From JBGPIT01 sp041485125 (GTDB lineage: Bacteria > Desulfobacterota > Binatia > UTPRO1), in the NCBI GenBank assembly GCA_041485125.1, contig JBGPIT010000040.1, positions 1 through 21,534 of the forward strand: 21,534 bases of DNA. The letters run 5' to 3'. A program made the translations under genes and the position numbers. How positions within the stretch are numbered: position 1 is the stretch's first letter; each line of letters opens with the position of its first letter. This document shows positions 7,538 through 13,776 of this stretch, in pieces. Under the pieces are notes generated by a model, which did no database searches, had not been told where the DNA came from, and saw only the letters and a list, made by a program, of their open reading frames with translations.

Positions 7538-8790
7538 GGCGACGCGACGAAGCACGCGAGACGCGCGTGGCCGCTTTGCCGCCACGCGAACGGCGGGGCC
7601 TGCATGCGCTCGAGCGGGCAGAGACGCGAGGCCGAGCAGGCGGCCGCGAACGCGGCGACGTCGCGCGTGCGCCGCGACGGACCGCTGAAGCCGACGGCCT
7701 CGACGACACCGTCGAAACGGGCGAGCACGGTCCGCGCGTCGGCGAGCGCCGGCGCCGGCACCACGATCAGGTGGCGGTTCAGCGGGCTCGCGAGCGGTGA
7801 TCCGGTGCGGTCGCAGACGACGCTGAACCGGCCGTCGACGTCGCCGACCATCGCCATGTCTGCGCCCTCCTGGATGCGCCAGCGCTGCCGCTCGAGATAG
7901 CGCGCCACCACGGCGGCCTCGGCGATCGCGAGCGGCGCGCGCGGCATGTCGACCGCCAGGCGCGCGAGCTCGTCCGCGAGCGCGTCGATGAAGCGTGCCG
8001 TCGCGCTGCGCGACGTCTCCTCGAGGACGACGAGCTGCGGCGACAGGCATCCTTGCTGATCGAAGAGCGCGGTCTCCCACGCGAGGTCGGCGGCGGCGCG
8101 CCGCCCGACGGCGTCGCGCGTGATCACGGCGATGCTGAGGCGCGGGCCGAAGCGGAGGAGGCGCCTCGGCCGATGCGCCGCGATCGCGTCCAGCGACTCC
8201 GCGCGGCCGTAGGCGAGCACGACGTCGGCGCGCTCGATCGCGCGCGCGGTGCCGGCGTGGTCGCCGTCATCCGAATCGACGACCGCGAGCGCCGCACCGA
8301 GGCGCTCGTCTTCCGCGTCGAGCGAGCGCGCGAACAGCGGCGGCAGCAGCGGCTCGCGGCGCGTCGTCTTCACCAGGCTCGGGACGCCGGCGAGGAGCGC
8401 GGCGACGATCCCGAAGACTCCGGCGCCCGGTACGTTGCCGGCGAGGACGTGCAGCGCGAGCTGGGGCGCCGGAGCCGCCAGCGCCGCCTGCTCCGCGCGC
8501 GCGACCGCGTGCAGCTCCGACGCCGCGAGCGCGCGCGCCAGGTTGTCGAGCGCAGTCGTGATCGTGCGCGCCGGATAGCCGGTGCTCGCGGGCAAGGTCG
8601 CGACTGCCTCTCGGCGCCAGGGCGAGTCCGGCATGAGCCAGCCGGCCGAGGCGCGGTCGATCGCCTCGATGCGCGCGGCGAGCGGCATGCGACGGAGGGG
8701 CTCGCGCGCCGCGACCAGGCGATCAGCGAGGGCGTCGACCTCTCCGGGGCGCTGCGCGGGGCCGATCGCCGCTGACGAGGCGTACACCAT
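7534..8790 (-). CDS. LuxC-type acyl-CoA (fatty acid) reductase
   Basis: 418 residues with an aldehyde-dehydrogenase-like fold, resembling LuxC, which reduces an acyl thioester to an aldehyde with NADPH. Visible features are LHVLAGNVPGAGVFGIVAALLAGVPSLVK (nucleotide-binding region), LAYGRAESLDAI, the active-site segment FDQQGCLSPQLVVLEE with the probable acyl-accepting Cys248, and a C-terminal RLCPLERMQAPPFAWRQ segment. The start is the ATG at 8788-8790, just 5 bp after the stop of the LuxE-type gene; an upstream in-frame extension would read back through that gene. It overlaps the aminotransferase start by GTGA. No luxA/luxB or luxD gene is in the window, so bioluminescence is not implied. 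Confidence 0.88.
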   Translation of the reverse strand: MVYASSAAIGPAQRPGEVDALADRLVAAREPLRRMPLAARIEAIDRASAGWLMPDSPWRREAVATLPASTGYPARTITTALDNLARALAASELHAVARAEQAALAAPAPQLALHVLAGNVPGAGVFGIVAALLAGVPSLVKTTRREPLLPPLFARSLDAEDERLGAALAVVDSDDGDHAGTARAIERADVVLAYGRAESLDAIAAHRPRRLLRFGPRLSIAVITRDAVGRRAAADLAWETALFDQQGCLSPQLVVLEETSRSATARFIDALADELARLAVDMPRAPLAIAEAAVVARYLERQRWRIQEGADMAMVGDVDGRFSVVCDRTGSPLASPLNRHLIVVPAPALADARTVLARFDGVVEAVGFSGPSRRTRDVAAFAAACSASRLCPLERMQAPPFAWRQSGHARLACFVASP

Positions 8791-8795
8791 GGGAA

Positions 8796-9848
8796 TCAAA
8801 CGCTCGCGAGCAGCGAGCAGCCGCGGGCTTCGGCGTGCGGCACGCGGCCGAGGAGCTCGATGCCGCCCTCGACGACGCGTCCGAGGTCCTCGGTTTGGAT
8901 CGCCACGACCGAGCCGACGTTCACGAGATCGAGGTAACGCAGCACGCCGACGTCGCCGGGCGAGCACTCCGCGCTGGTGAGCGGATCACAGACCAACACT
9001 CGCAGCCACGGCGGCGCCTGGAACGGCCGCGAGCCACGCGCGTAGAGCTGCGAGCCGAGCTCCGTCATGCCGTACTCGTTCACGATCTGATCGTCGTCGA
9101 TGCCGAAGCCCTCGCGGTACCGCCGCAGGATCTCCGCGCGCGCCAGCTCCTCGTCGTGCCCTTTGCATCCACCGGTATCGACGACGAGGCTGCCGACGGG
9201 GAGCCGCCAGCGACGTCCCGCCACGGCGTCGAGGAGCCGCAGCAGGGCCGCGGTGACGCCGAGCAGCAGGATAGGCTCCGACCCGTCGATCCGATCGAGC
9301 GCGCGCGCGAGACCGGAACCGTCGAGGCCGGCCGGCGTCAGGAATGACGGCGGACCGCCGGCGTCGTGCTCATGGCGGATCCACGACACCATCTCGCCGA
9401 GCGACGACGCGGGATACGCGTCGCGTTCCGGCGCGGCGACGATGAACCGCCGCCGTGTCGCGGGCGGCAGCACCGCACGATGAAAGCCCGCGAGTGCGGC
9501 GGCCTCGTACACGGCGAGCTCGGTCACGTGGTGACGGGCGCGGCGCGCCGGTCCTCGAGTCGTGCCGCTGCTCTCGTACACCCGCACCGCCGGACCACAG
9601 GCGAGCGTCGACTCGCGGAACGCGTCGGCGGGCACCGCCGGGATGTCGCGCCAGGAGCGCGGCGTCGATCGGCCACCGCGATCGACGAATCGGTGATACG
9701 GCGCGTTACGGCGATACTGGTAGCGATGAATTGCGAGCGCGAGCCGGTCAAACTCCGTGGCGGAGGATGCGGCGATGAAGGCAATGACAGCGTCGGCCAG
9801 AGCGCGATCCGCGCTGCTCGCTTCGATGTCGGGACTCGCTTCGATCAT
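8796..9848 (-). CDS. LuxE-type acyl-protein synthetase
   Basis: 350 residues related to LuxE, which activates a fatty acid with ATP, holds it as an enzyme thioester and hands it to LuxC. It has the YESSGTTRGP motif (residues 91-100, the AMP-binding Ser/Thr/Gly loop), VVDTGGCKG, and NEYGMTELGSQLY, which resembles the adenylate-forming YGxTE motif. Close to the C-terminus ARGCSLL carries Cys344, in the place where LuxE proteins keep their acylated Cys. The N-terminal IHRYQYRRNAPYHRFV also fits LuxE. The start is the only reasonable ATG before the conserved region. It overlaps the 5' end of the divergent gene at 9775 by 74 bp, which is unusual. First gene of the luxE-luxC-aminotransferase operon. 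Confidence 0.87.
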   Translation of the reverse strand: MIEASPDIEASSADRALADAVIAFIAASSATEFDRLALAIHRYQYRRNAPYHRFVDRGGRSTPRSWRDIPAVPADAFRESTLACGPAVRVYESSGTTRGPARRARHHVTELAVYEAAALAGFHRAVLPPATRRRFIVAAPERDAYPASSLGEMVSWIRHEHDAGGPPSFLTPAGLDGSGLARALDRIDGSEPILLLGVTAALLRLLDAVAGRRWRLPVGSLVVDTGGCKGHDEELARAEILRRYREGFGIDDDQIVNEYGMTELGSQLYARGSRPFQAPPWLRVLVCDPLTSAECSPGDVGVLRYLDLVNVGSVVAIQTEDLGRVVEGGIELLGRVPHAEARGCSLLASV

Positions 9849-10101
9849 GGTCGTTCTCGGGTCTGCGCGTCCCGCCGTCGCCGAGACGACGATTCGGTTC
9901 ATGAACGGTCGCGAGGTCGTCGTGCGGGAGTATTGGTACTCGGGCGATCGGCTCGTCTTCTCGAGCCCGGCCGGCAGCGTCGCCGTGCCGCGCGCGTCCG
10001 TCGCCGCCATCGCCCCGCAGCCCCAGCCGACCATAAGAGGCACATTCCGAGGTGTCAACGCGAAGGCCGGCGCACACGACGGCGCGGCGCCGACGCGATG
10101 A
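9775..10101 (+). CDS. Small secreted protein of unknown function
   Basis: 108 residues. The N-terminus MKAMTASARARSALLASMSG with the following hydrophobic stretch ends in PAVA before ETT, a typical Sec signal peptide cleaved after about residue 36. The mature part starts IRFMNGREVVVREYWYSGD and continues GSVAVPRASVAAI. This is a short beta-rich unit of the form seen in many small deltaproteobacterial exported proteins. The rest is Pro/Gly/Ala-rich and poorly conserved-looking. The start at 9775 is chosen because GGAGG (9762-9766) lies 8 nt upstream; ATGs at 9757, 9784 and 9826 are less favoured. It overlaps the divergent luxE-type gene at its 5' end. Confidence 0.62.
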   Translation: MKAMTASARARSALLASMSGLASIMVVLGSARPAVAETTIRFMNGREVVVREYWYSGDRLVFSSPAGSVAVPRASVAAIAPQPQPTIRGTFRGVNAKAGAHDGAAPTR

Positions 10102-10159
10102 GACCGTCGACGCATGCGCGCTTGTCGCTCCGGGGGCGATCCGTTACGCTTCGTTGGTC

Positions 10160-10519
10160 ATGCCGACCAAAGACGAGCTCTATGATCGTGCCGTCGATTT
10201 CGTCGCCGACGGCCAGCTCGATGACGCGATCGCGGCGTACCGTGAGGCGATCGCGCTCGATCCGTCATTCACCGACGCGATTCTCGGCCTGGCGATGGCC
10301 TACGCCGATCAGGGAAACTTCGACGAGGCGATCGCGCACGGCAAGCGCGCCGTCGAGCTCACCCCCGACGACACGCTCGCGCACACCAGCCTCTCGATGT
10401 TCTACCAGCGAAAGGGAATGATCCCCGAGGCGGAGGCGGAAGGTGCGAAGGCTCGCATGCTGGATTGGAAGCGCCAGCTTGCCGAGCAAGCCGAGAAGAA
10501 AGAGGGCGGCGACACCTAG
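10160..10519 (+). CDS. Small tetratricopeptide repeat protein
   Basis: 119 residues, almost entirely TPR. Three helix-turn-helix units are visible at about residues 5-38 (AVDFVADGQLDDAIAAYREA then IALDPSF), 39-72 (ILGLAMAYADQGNFDEAIAH, AVELTPDD) and 73-106 (AHTSLSMFYQRKGMIPEAEA). The tail is Lys/Glu-rich. TPRs mediate protein-protein contacts; there is no signal peptide, so it is probably cytoplasmic. Partner unknown. The ATG at 10160 is taken as the start because the repeat begins there and the upstream in-frame codons are Arg-rich and non-conserved-looking. No clear Shine-Dalgarno is seen. Confidence 0.8.
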   Translation: MPTKDELYDRAVDFVADGQLDDAIAAYREAIALDPSFTDAILGLAMAYADQGNFDEAIAHGKRAVELTPDDTLAHTSLSMFYQRKGMIPEAEAEGAKARMLDWKRQLAEQAEKKEGGDT

Positions 10520-10551
10520 TCGCGCCCGGCGCGATCAGCGGCGAGCGAGTC

Positions 10552-10577
10552 GCGCTGCGCCGCCGCCGGCGCAGCGC
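10552..10577. terminator. Strong 11-bp hairpin between convergent genes
   Basis: GCGCTGCGCCG (10552-10562) pairs perfectly with CGGCGCAGCGC (10567-10577) around a 4-nt loop. It lies in the 92-bp gap between the 3' ends of the TPR gene (+) and the membrane protein gene (-). No T-tract follows on either strand. Its position and stability suggest a bidirectional transcript end or 3'-end protection. Confidence 0.5.
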
Positions 10578-10611
10578 TCCGTCGAGCTGATCGCGACTAC
10601 GCGCCGACGGG

Positions 10612-10923
10612 TCAGGGCGCCGCGGGCGCTCCGCCCGGCGCCGGACGAGCCATCGCGGTGCTCAGACGTTTGTCACACTCTTGCTTGTCGCGCGTGATCA
10701 GCGCGAGCTGACTCTTCAGCGTCTCGCGCTCGTTCTTGAGCGTATTCACCGCCTCCGTCTGCGCGTTCAGGTCCTTCTGCAGCGTCGACGCGTTTCCCCA
10801 CAGCGTCCAGCCGAGAAAGAGGCCAGCGCCGACCGCGACCAGTATGATGACCACCCAGCCGGTATAGGTCCAAACGACTTCTTTGACCTCTTCCGCTTCG
10901 TGTCCTTCACCGTGCTCCGCCAT
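10612..10923 (-). CDS. Single-pass membrane protein with coiled coil
   Basis: 103 residues. A charged, His/Glu-rich N-terminus (MAEHGEGHEAEEVKEVVWTY) is followed by one TM helix at about residues 23-43 (GWVVIILVAVGAGLFLGWTLW), then a predicted coiled coil at 46-90 (LQKDLNAQTEAVNTLKNERE and beyond), and an Ala/Pro-rich tail. No family recognised. The ATG at 10921-10923 is chosen because an AGGAGGG Shine-Dalgarno (10931-10937) sits 7 nt upstream; the GTG two codons earlier would be too close. It lies 52 bp downstream of the next gene on the same strand and may be co-transcribed with it. Confidence 0.75.
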   Translation of the reverse strand: MAEHGEGHEAEEVKEVVWTYTGWVVIILVAVGAGLFLGWTLWGNASTLQKDLNAQTEAVNTLKNERETLKSQLALITRDKQECDKRLSTAMARPAPGGAPAAP

Positions 10924-10975
10924 AAACACTCCCTCCTATGGACCGCGCGTTGCGTCGAGGACGAGCGTCCCCGCT

Positions 10976-11515
10976 TCACCAGAGATCGGTTTGCGACTCC
11001 AAGTACCGCCGCAAATAGGGCTTCGCTTTCCGCAGGGCGTCGTCGAGACTGCCGAAGAGCTCCTCACGCACCCAATCGCCACGCACCCAACAATCGAACG
11101 AGGACTCCTCCCCGAGCGTGAACTCGAGGACGCACTCTCCGATGGGGTCGCCTGTGATGATGAACCGTACCGAACGGCCGGAGTCCACTATCACGCCGCG
11201 CGCGCGAGGTGGAAGAGGGAGCCGACGCTTGAGCCGTTCCAGCTCGGCGGGCGGCACCGACTCCTGCGGCACCATGCGAATCATCTTCCACTCGCCGGGC
11301 TCGGGCTTGGCTTCCTCGAGGAACTTGAGATTGATGTCGGTGAGGCGCGTCCGCGCCTGCTCCTGGTCGAACGCGTAGCCGATGTCGAAGAAGCGGGTGC
11401 CGATCGGCGGGCGCTCGCCGGCGGGCGTCGGTCGCGACCGCTCGGTGCTCTTGCCGGTGTCGACCCACCAGCGGTCCGCGACCGCCGGCGCACCCTCGCG
11501 ACGCTGTTGCGACAT
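10976..11515 (-). CDS. Hypothetical protein
   Basis: 179 residues, family not recognised. There is no signal peptide or TM segment. The N-terminal 40 residues are polar and Arg/Pro-rich. The rest alternates strand-like and helical segments, for example GTRFFDIGYAFDQEQARTRL, RGVIVDSGRSVRFIITGD, ECVLEFTLGEESSFDCWVRGD and a C-terminal helix SLDDALRKAKPYLRRYL. The balanced composition and amphipathic pattern support a real soluble protein of mixed alpha/beta fold. The start is the ATG at 11513-11515 with no strong Shine-Dalgarno. It is divergent from the FabL-like gene across an 88-bp gap. Confidence 0.66.
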   Translation of the reverse strand: MSQQRREGAPAVADRWWVDTGKSTERSRPTPAGERPPIGTRFFDIGYAFDQEQARTRLTDINLKFLEEAKPEPGEWKMIRMVPQESVPPAELERLKRRLPLPPRARGVIVDSGRSVRFIITGDPIGECVLEFTLGEESSFDCWVRGDWVREELFGSLDDALRKAKPYLRRYLESQTDLW

Positions 11516-11565
11516 GTCGGGCAGGATTAGCGTTCGACATCAGGGAAGGCAAGGAAACCAGCGGG

Positions 11566-11594
11566 TTGCCGCGCCATGGGCCGTCGACTATGGT
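11566..11594 (+). promoter_or_regulatory. Possible promoter of the FabL-like gene
   Basis: TTGCCG (11566-11571) and TATGGT (11589-11594) are separated by 17 bp; each matches 4 of 6 consensus bases. Initiation would fall near 11601, only a few bases before the ATG at 11604, so the mRNA would be nearly leaderless. That fits the lack of a Shine-Dalgarno there. Weak evidence. Confidence 0.2.
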
Positions 11595-11603
11595 CCCGCC
11601 GCG

Positions 11604-12398
11604 ATGGCGGCCGAGCGGCAATGGGCATTGATCCTCGGTGCCTCGAGCGGATTCGGCGAGGCCACCGCGCGTGAGCTCGCGAGCCGCGGCTTCGACGTCT
11701 GCGGCGTGCATCTCGACCGTCGGGCGGCGCTGCCGCACGTCGAGGAGATCACCGGGTTCATCCGGGCGGCCGGCCGCGAGGCGATGTACTGCAACGTCAA
11801 CGCCGCCGACCAGGAGAAGCGCCGTCAGGTCCTCGATGCCTTGGCGGCGCGCGTGCGCGACGACGGCGGCGGCGCCGTGCGTGTGCTGCTGCACTCGCTC
11901 GCCTTCGGCAGCCTGAATCCCTACATCGGGCCCGACCCGGCACGCACCGCCACGGCCGCGCAGCTCAACATGACGCTCGACGTGATGGCACACAGCCTCG
12001 TCTACTGGGTGCAAGATGCGCTCGCGCGCGGCTTGCTGGTGCGGGGCAGCCGCGTGCTCGCGATGACCAGTGCCGGCGACGTGCGTGTCTGGCCGGGCTA
12101 CGGCGCGGTCTCGGCGGCGAAGACGGCGCTCGAGGCGCACGTCCGCCAGCTGGCGGTCGAGCTCGGTCCGAGCGCCATCACGGTGAACGCCATCCGTGCG
12201 GGCGTCACGGACACGCCGGCGCTCCGCAAGATTCCGGGCAGCGAGTGGATGCTCGACCAGGCGGCGTCGCGCAACCCGAGCGGACGCATGACCACGACCG
12301 AGGACGTCGCGAAGGTGGTCGCGATGCTCGCGAGCGACGACGCCCAGTGGATCACCGGCAACGTGATCGGCGTCGACGGCGGCGAGAACCTGCTCTGA
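11604..12398 (+). CDS. FabL-like enoyl-ACP reductase / short-chain dehydrogenase
   Basis: 264-residue SDR. The Rossmann start LILGASSGFGEATARELASR is near the N-terminus. The catalytic segment is Tyr166-x6-Lys173 (GYGAVSAAKTALEAHVRQL), the spacing of FabI/FabL enoyl reductases, not the Y-x3-K of ordinary SDRs. The downstream region LGPSAITVNAIRAGVTDTPAL, then PSGRMTTTEDVAKVVAML and ITGNVIGVDGGENL, closely resembles FabL (enoyl-ACP reductase III). The likely role is NAD(P)H-dependent reduction of the enoyl-ACP double bond in fatty acid elongation. It stands alone on the + strand between minus-strand genes. A different SDR substrate remains possible. Confidence 0.85.
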   Translation: MAAERQWALILGASSGFGEATARELASRGFDVCGVHLDRRAALPHVEEITGFIRAAGREAMYCNVNAADQEKRRQVLDALAARVRDDGGGAVRVLLHSLAFGSLNPYIGPDPARTATAAQLNMTLDVMAHSLVYWVQDALARGLLVRGSRVLAMTSAGDVRVWPGYGAVSAAKTALEAHVRQLAVELGPSAITVNAIRAGVTDTPALRKIPGSEWMLDQAASRNPSGRMTTTEDVAKVVAMLASDDAQWITGNVIGVDGGENLL

Positions 12399-12407
12399 AC
12401 GTCCCCC

Positions 12408-12436
12408 GTGCCGGTCGGCGATCGCGCCGGCGGCAC
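12408..12436. terminator. Hairpin after the FabL-like gene
   Basis: GTGCCG (12408-12413) pairs with CGGCAC (12431-12436), and inside it CGGCG (12416-12420) pairs with CGCCG (12425-12429) around an ATCG loop, leaving only a small internal bulge. It begins 10 bp after the stop codon, in the gap before the convergent metallopeptidase gene. No T-tract follows. Confidence 0.42.
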
Positions 12437-12493
12437 ACGATCAGGCGCCGATCACGCCGGCACCAGCGGCGCAGGCAGCGTGCAGGTTGGCGA

Positions 12494-12952
12494 TCAGGCT
12501 TGCGCGCGCCGGCGGCCGACGCTGCGGCGGGTGCCGGTCATGCGGACGCGCAGCGCCGGCTTGCGGACGCGCTCGGCGTCCTCGCTCGGCACGCCGTCCA
12601 TCATGTTGGCGGCGAACAAGTCGGCTTTGCGCTCCGCGTCGGTCCAGAAGAGATAGTGGCCCATTTCGTGATGCACGGTATGGATCCACTGCTTCATCGA
12701 GTTGTACTTGCGGCCGCGCTTCCAGCTTTCGGGGTGCAACAGATGGATCTTGCCGTTTTCATACGTGCGGCCCGCACCCTTGCCCCAGTCGAGATACTCG
12801 AACCACTCCACTACCGGCGCGCGGATGCCATAGAACCTGCAAATCAACGCGATCGCGCGGCGGAAGGCGGCGGCATCATGAGTGGTGAAGAAGGTACGGA
12901 GAAGACGATCGACGCTGCGCCTGTCGCGCAACGTTGGGAGCATCATACGCAT
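12494..12952 (-). CDS. Small HExxH zinc metallopeptidase-like protein
   Basis: 152 residues. The core is HTVHHEMGHYLFWTDAERKA with the gluzincin-like HExxH at residues 95-99 (His95, Glu96, His99), followed by ERKADLFAANMM, where Glu107 or Asp111 could be the third zinc ligand. This E..AD.FAANMM layout resembles ImmA/M78-type and minimal gluzincin peptidases. No signal peptide or TM is seen, so it is probably cytoplasmic. The C-terminus is strongly basic (RKPALRVRMTGTRR onward). A GAGG lies 8 nt before the ATG. It has its own promoter candidate (13009-13037) and no linked XRE regulator, so a lysogeny-type ImmA role is not supported. The substrate is unknown. Confidence 0.76.
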   Translation of the reverse strand: MRMMLPTLRDRRSVDRLLRTFFTTHDAAAFRRAIALICRFYGIRAPVVEWFEYLDWGKGAGRTYENGKIHLLHPESWKRGRKYNSMKQWIHTVHHEMGHYLFWTDAERKADLFAANMMDGVPSEDAERVRKPALRVRMTGTRRSVGRRRAQA

Positions 12953-13008
12953 TGTCCGGGCCTCGAAAGGGTTTGAAAGGCGACTGATCAGCAGCTCGAG
13001 TACGCGAG

Positions 13009-13037
13009 ACCTTAGACAGGCGCGATCACGCTGTCAA
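13009..13037 (-). promoter_or_regulatory. Promoter candidate for the metallopeptidase gene
   Basis: On the minus strand a perfect TTGACA (13032-13037) is followed after exactly 17 bp by TAAGGT (13009-13014), which keeps the three most conserved -10 positions. Initiation would be near 13002, giving a 5' leader of about 50 nt to the ATG at 12952. The surrounding 240-bp gap holds no ORF that looks real. Confidence 0.48.
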
Positions 13038-13149
13038 CCGAGGTGCGGAAACCTCGCTATTACGCCTAGGACGAAGGCGAAAGGCGGGTGAAAAAGACGC
13101 GGGCCGCCGCTTCTGTGATGCATGCGCCCGACGGTCCGCGGAGTCCGCA

Positions 13150-13189
13150 GGCGCCACCGCACGGGCCTGCGCGCCCGTGCGGTGGCGCC
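13150..13189 (-). terminator. 17-bp perfect hairpin after the nucleoid-protein-like gene
   Basis: The arms at 13150-13166 (GGCGCCACCGCACGGGC) and 13173-13189 are perfectly complementary, with a 6-nt loop (CTGCGC). The structure starts 4 bp after the stop codon of the minus-strand gene ending at 13194. This is the most stable hairpin noticed in the window. There is no T-tract, as with the other GC-rich hairpins here, so it may act as an atypical terminator or an mRNA 3'-end stabiliser. Confidence 0.6.
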
Positions 13190-13193
13190 GCGA

Positions 13194-13652
13194 TCATGCG
13201 GCCTTGGTGTAGCGGGTGCCCCGGCGCGAGCCGGTCCGCTTGAGCTTCTTTTCGTGCACCCAGCCGGTGAGGCGCTGCGACAGCGTACCCGGCGCGACTC
13301 CGGAGACGATCTTGCGCACGTCGCTCGCCTTGAACGATCCGCGCGGCAGCTGCGAAAACACCTTGTCCCAATCGACGCGAGAGCGGCGCCCGCGCCGGCC
13401 GCCGGGCGCGCTGGCAGCGCTTGGTCGGCCGCGGCGGCCACCGCCGCCGCCACCCGAGCTGCCGCCGCCGGTGAGCTCCTCCATCAACTGCTGCCGCTGT
13501 TTGTTGAGCCTGTGGATTTGCGTCTCGATCGCGGAGATTTGTCGTTGTCCCGCGCGCCGCAGCCGTTTCATAACCGACTCTGCCTGCTTGCGGAGCTCCG
13601 CCAGTGTTCCGGTCCCTCGTCCACTGCTCGCCGCTTTTCGTCGTCTCGCCAT
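13194..13652 (-). CDS. Basic coiled-coil, AT-hook-like DNA-binding protein (possible nucleoid-associated protein)
   Basis: 152 residues, very basic. The layout is a short Arg/Lys N-terminus (MARRRKAASSGRG), then a long helix with heptad character at about residues 17-61 (LAELRKQAESVMKRLRRAGQ onward), then a flexible Gly/Arg linker at 62-92 holding RRGRPS (RGRP at 74-77, the AT-hook core) and GGRRGRRSR. A compact C-terminal module at 93-152 (VDWDKVFSQLPRGSFKASDV, TLSQRLTGWVHEKKLKRT) looks like a small winged-helix fold. Oligomerising coil plus AT-hook plus DNA-binding tail suggests an H-NS- or Lsr2-like architecture without recognised homology; this is inference. The ATG at 13650-13652 has a G-run just upstream. 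It has its own AT-rich promoter region and ends in a strong hairpin, so it is probably monocistronic. Confidence 0.74.
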   Translation of the reverse strand: MARRRKAASSGRGTGTLAELRKQAESVMKRLRRAGQRQISAIETQIHRLNKQRQQLMEELTGGGSSGGGGGGRRGRPSAASAPGGRRGRRSRVDWDKVFSQLPRGSFKASDVRKIVSGVAPGTLSQRLTGWVHEKKLKRTGSRRGTRYTKAA

Positions 13653-13696
13653 ATAGACCCCCCGGATCACGAAGTATGACGTAACCTTTGGATGTT

Positions 13697-13710
13697 CCTC
13701 ATAGATGAGG
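13697..13710. promoter_or_regulatory. Palindromic operator-like site in the leader of the nucleoid-protein-like gene
   Basis: CCTCAT-AG-ATGAGG is a perfect 6-bp palindrome with a 2-bp centre. A direct copy of its right half, GATGAGG, lies 31 bp away at 13735-13741, about three helical turns, across the -10 element. A protein bound at both would cover the promoter, which would fit autoregulation. No regulator is demonstrated. Confidence 0.4.
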
Positions 13711-13724
13711 ATCGCTCTTATCAG

Positions 13725-13755
13725 ATTGTAGCAAGATGAGGCAACTGGCTGACAA
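13725..13755 (-). promoter_or_regulatory. Extended -10 promoter of the nucleoid-protein-like gene
   Basis: On the minus strand TGC-TACAAT (13725-13733) is an extended -10 element with 5 of 6 consensus bases plus the TGn motif. TTGTCA (13750-13755) lies 19 bp upstream as a poorly spaced -35. Initiation near 13718 would give a leader of about 65 nt. The 124-bp gap is clearly AT-richer than the rest of the window, as expected for a regulated promoter. Confidence 0.5.
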
Positions 13756-13776
13756 GAGAGATAATGCGGGGGGAAA

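Noticed and set aside
7538..8080. Upstream in-frame extension of the aminotransferase to 593 residues
   Set aside because: The extra residues are a low-complexity Arg/Ala shadow of the LuxC-type gene. The GTG overlapping the reductase stop, followed directly by the conserved domain, is the better start.
6299..9848. Bioluminescence (lux) operon
   Set aside because: No luciferase subunits (LuxA/LuxB), LuxD or LuxR/LuxI genes are present, and a transaminase is coupled instead.
12953..13193. Search for a tRNA, small RNA gene or extra ORF in the 241-bp gap
   Set aside because: Only the metallopeptidase promoter candidate and the 17-bp hairpin are supportable. No cloverleaf or credible coding frame was found.
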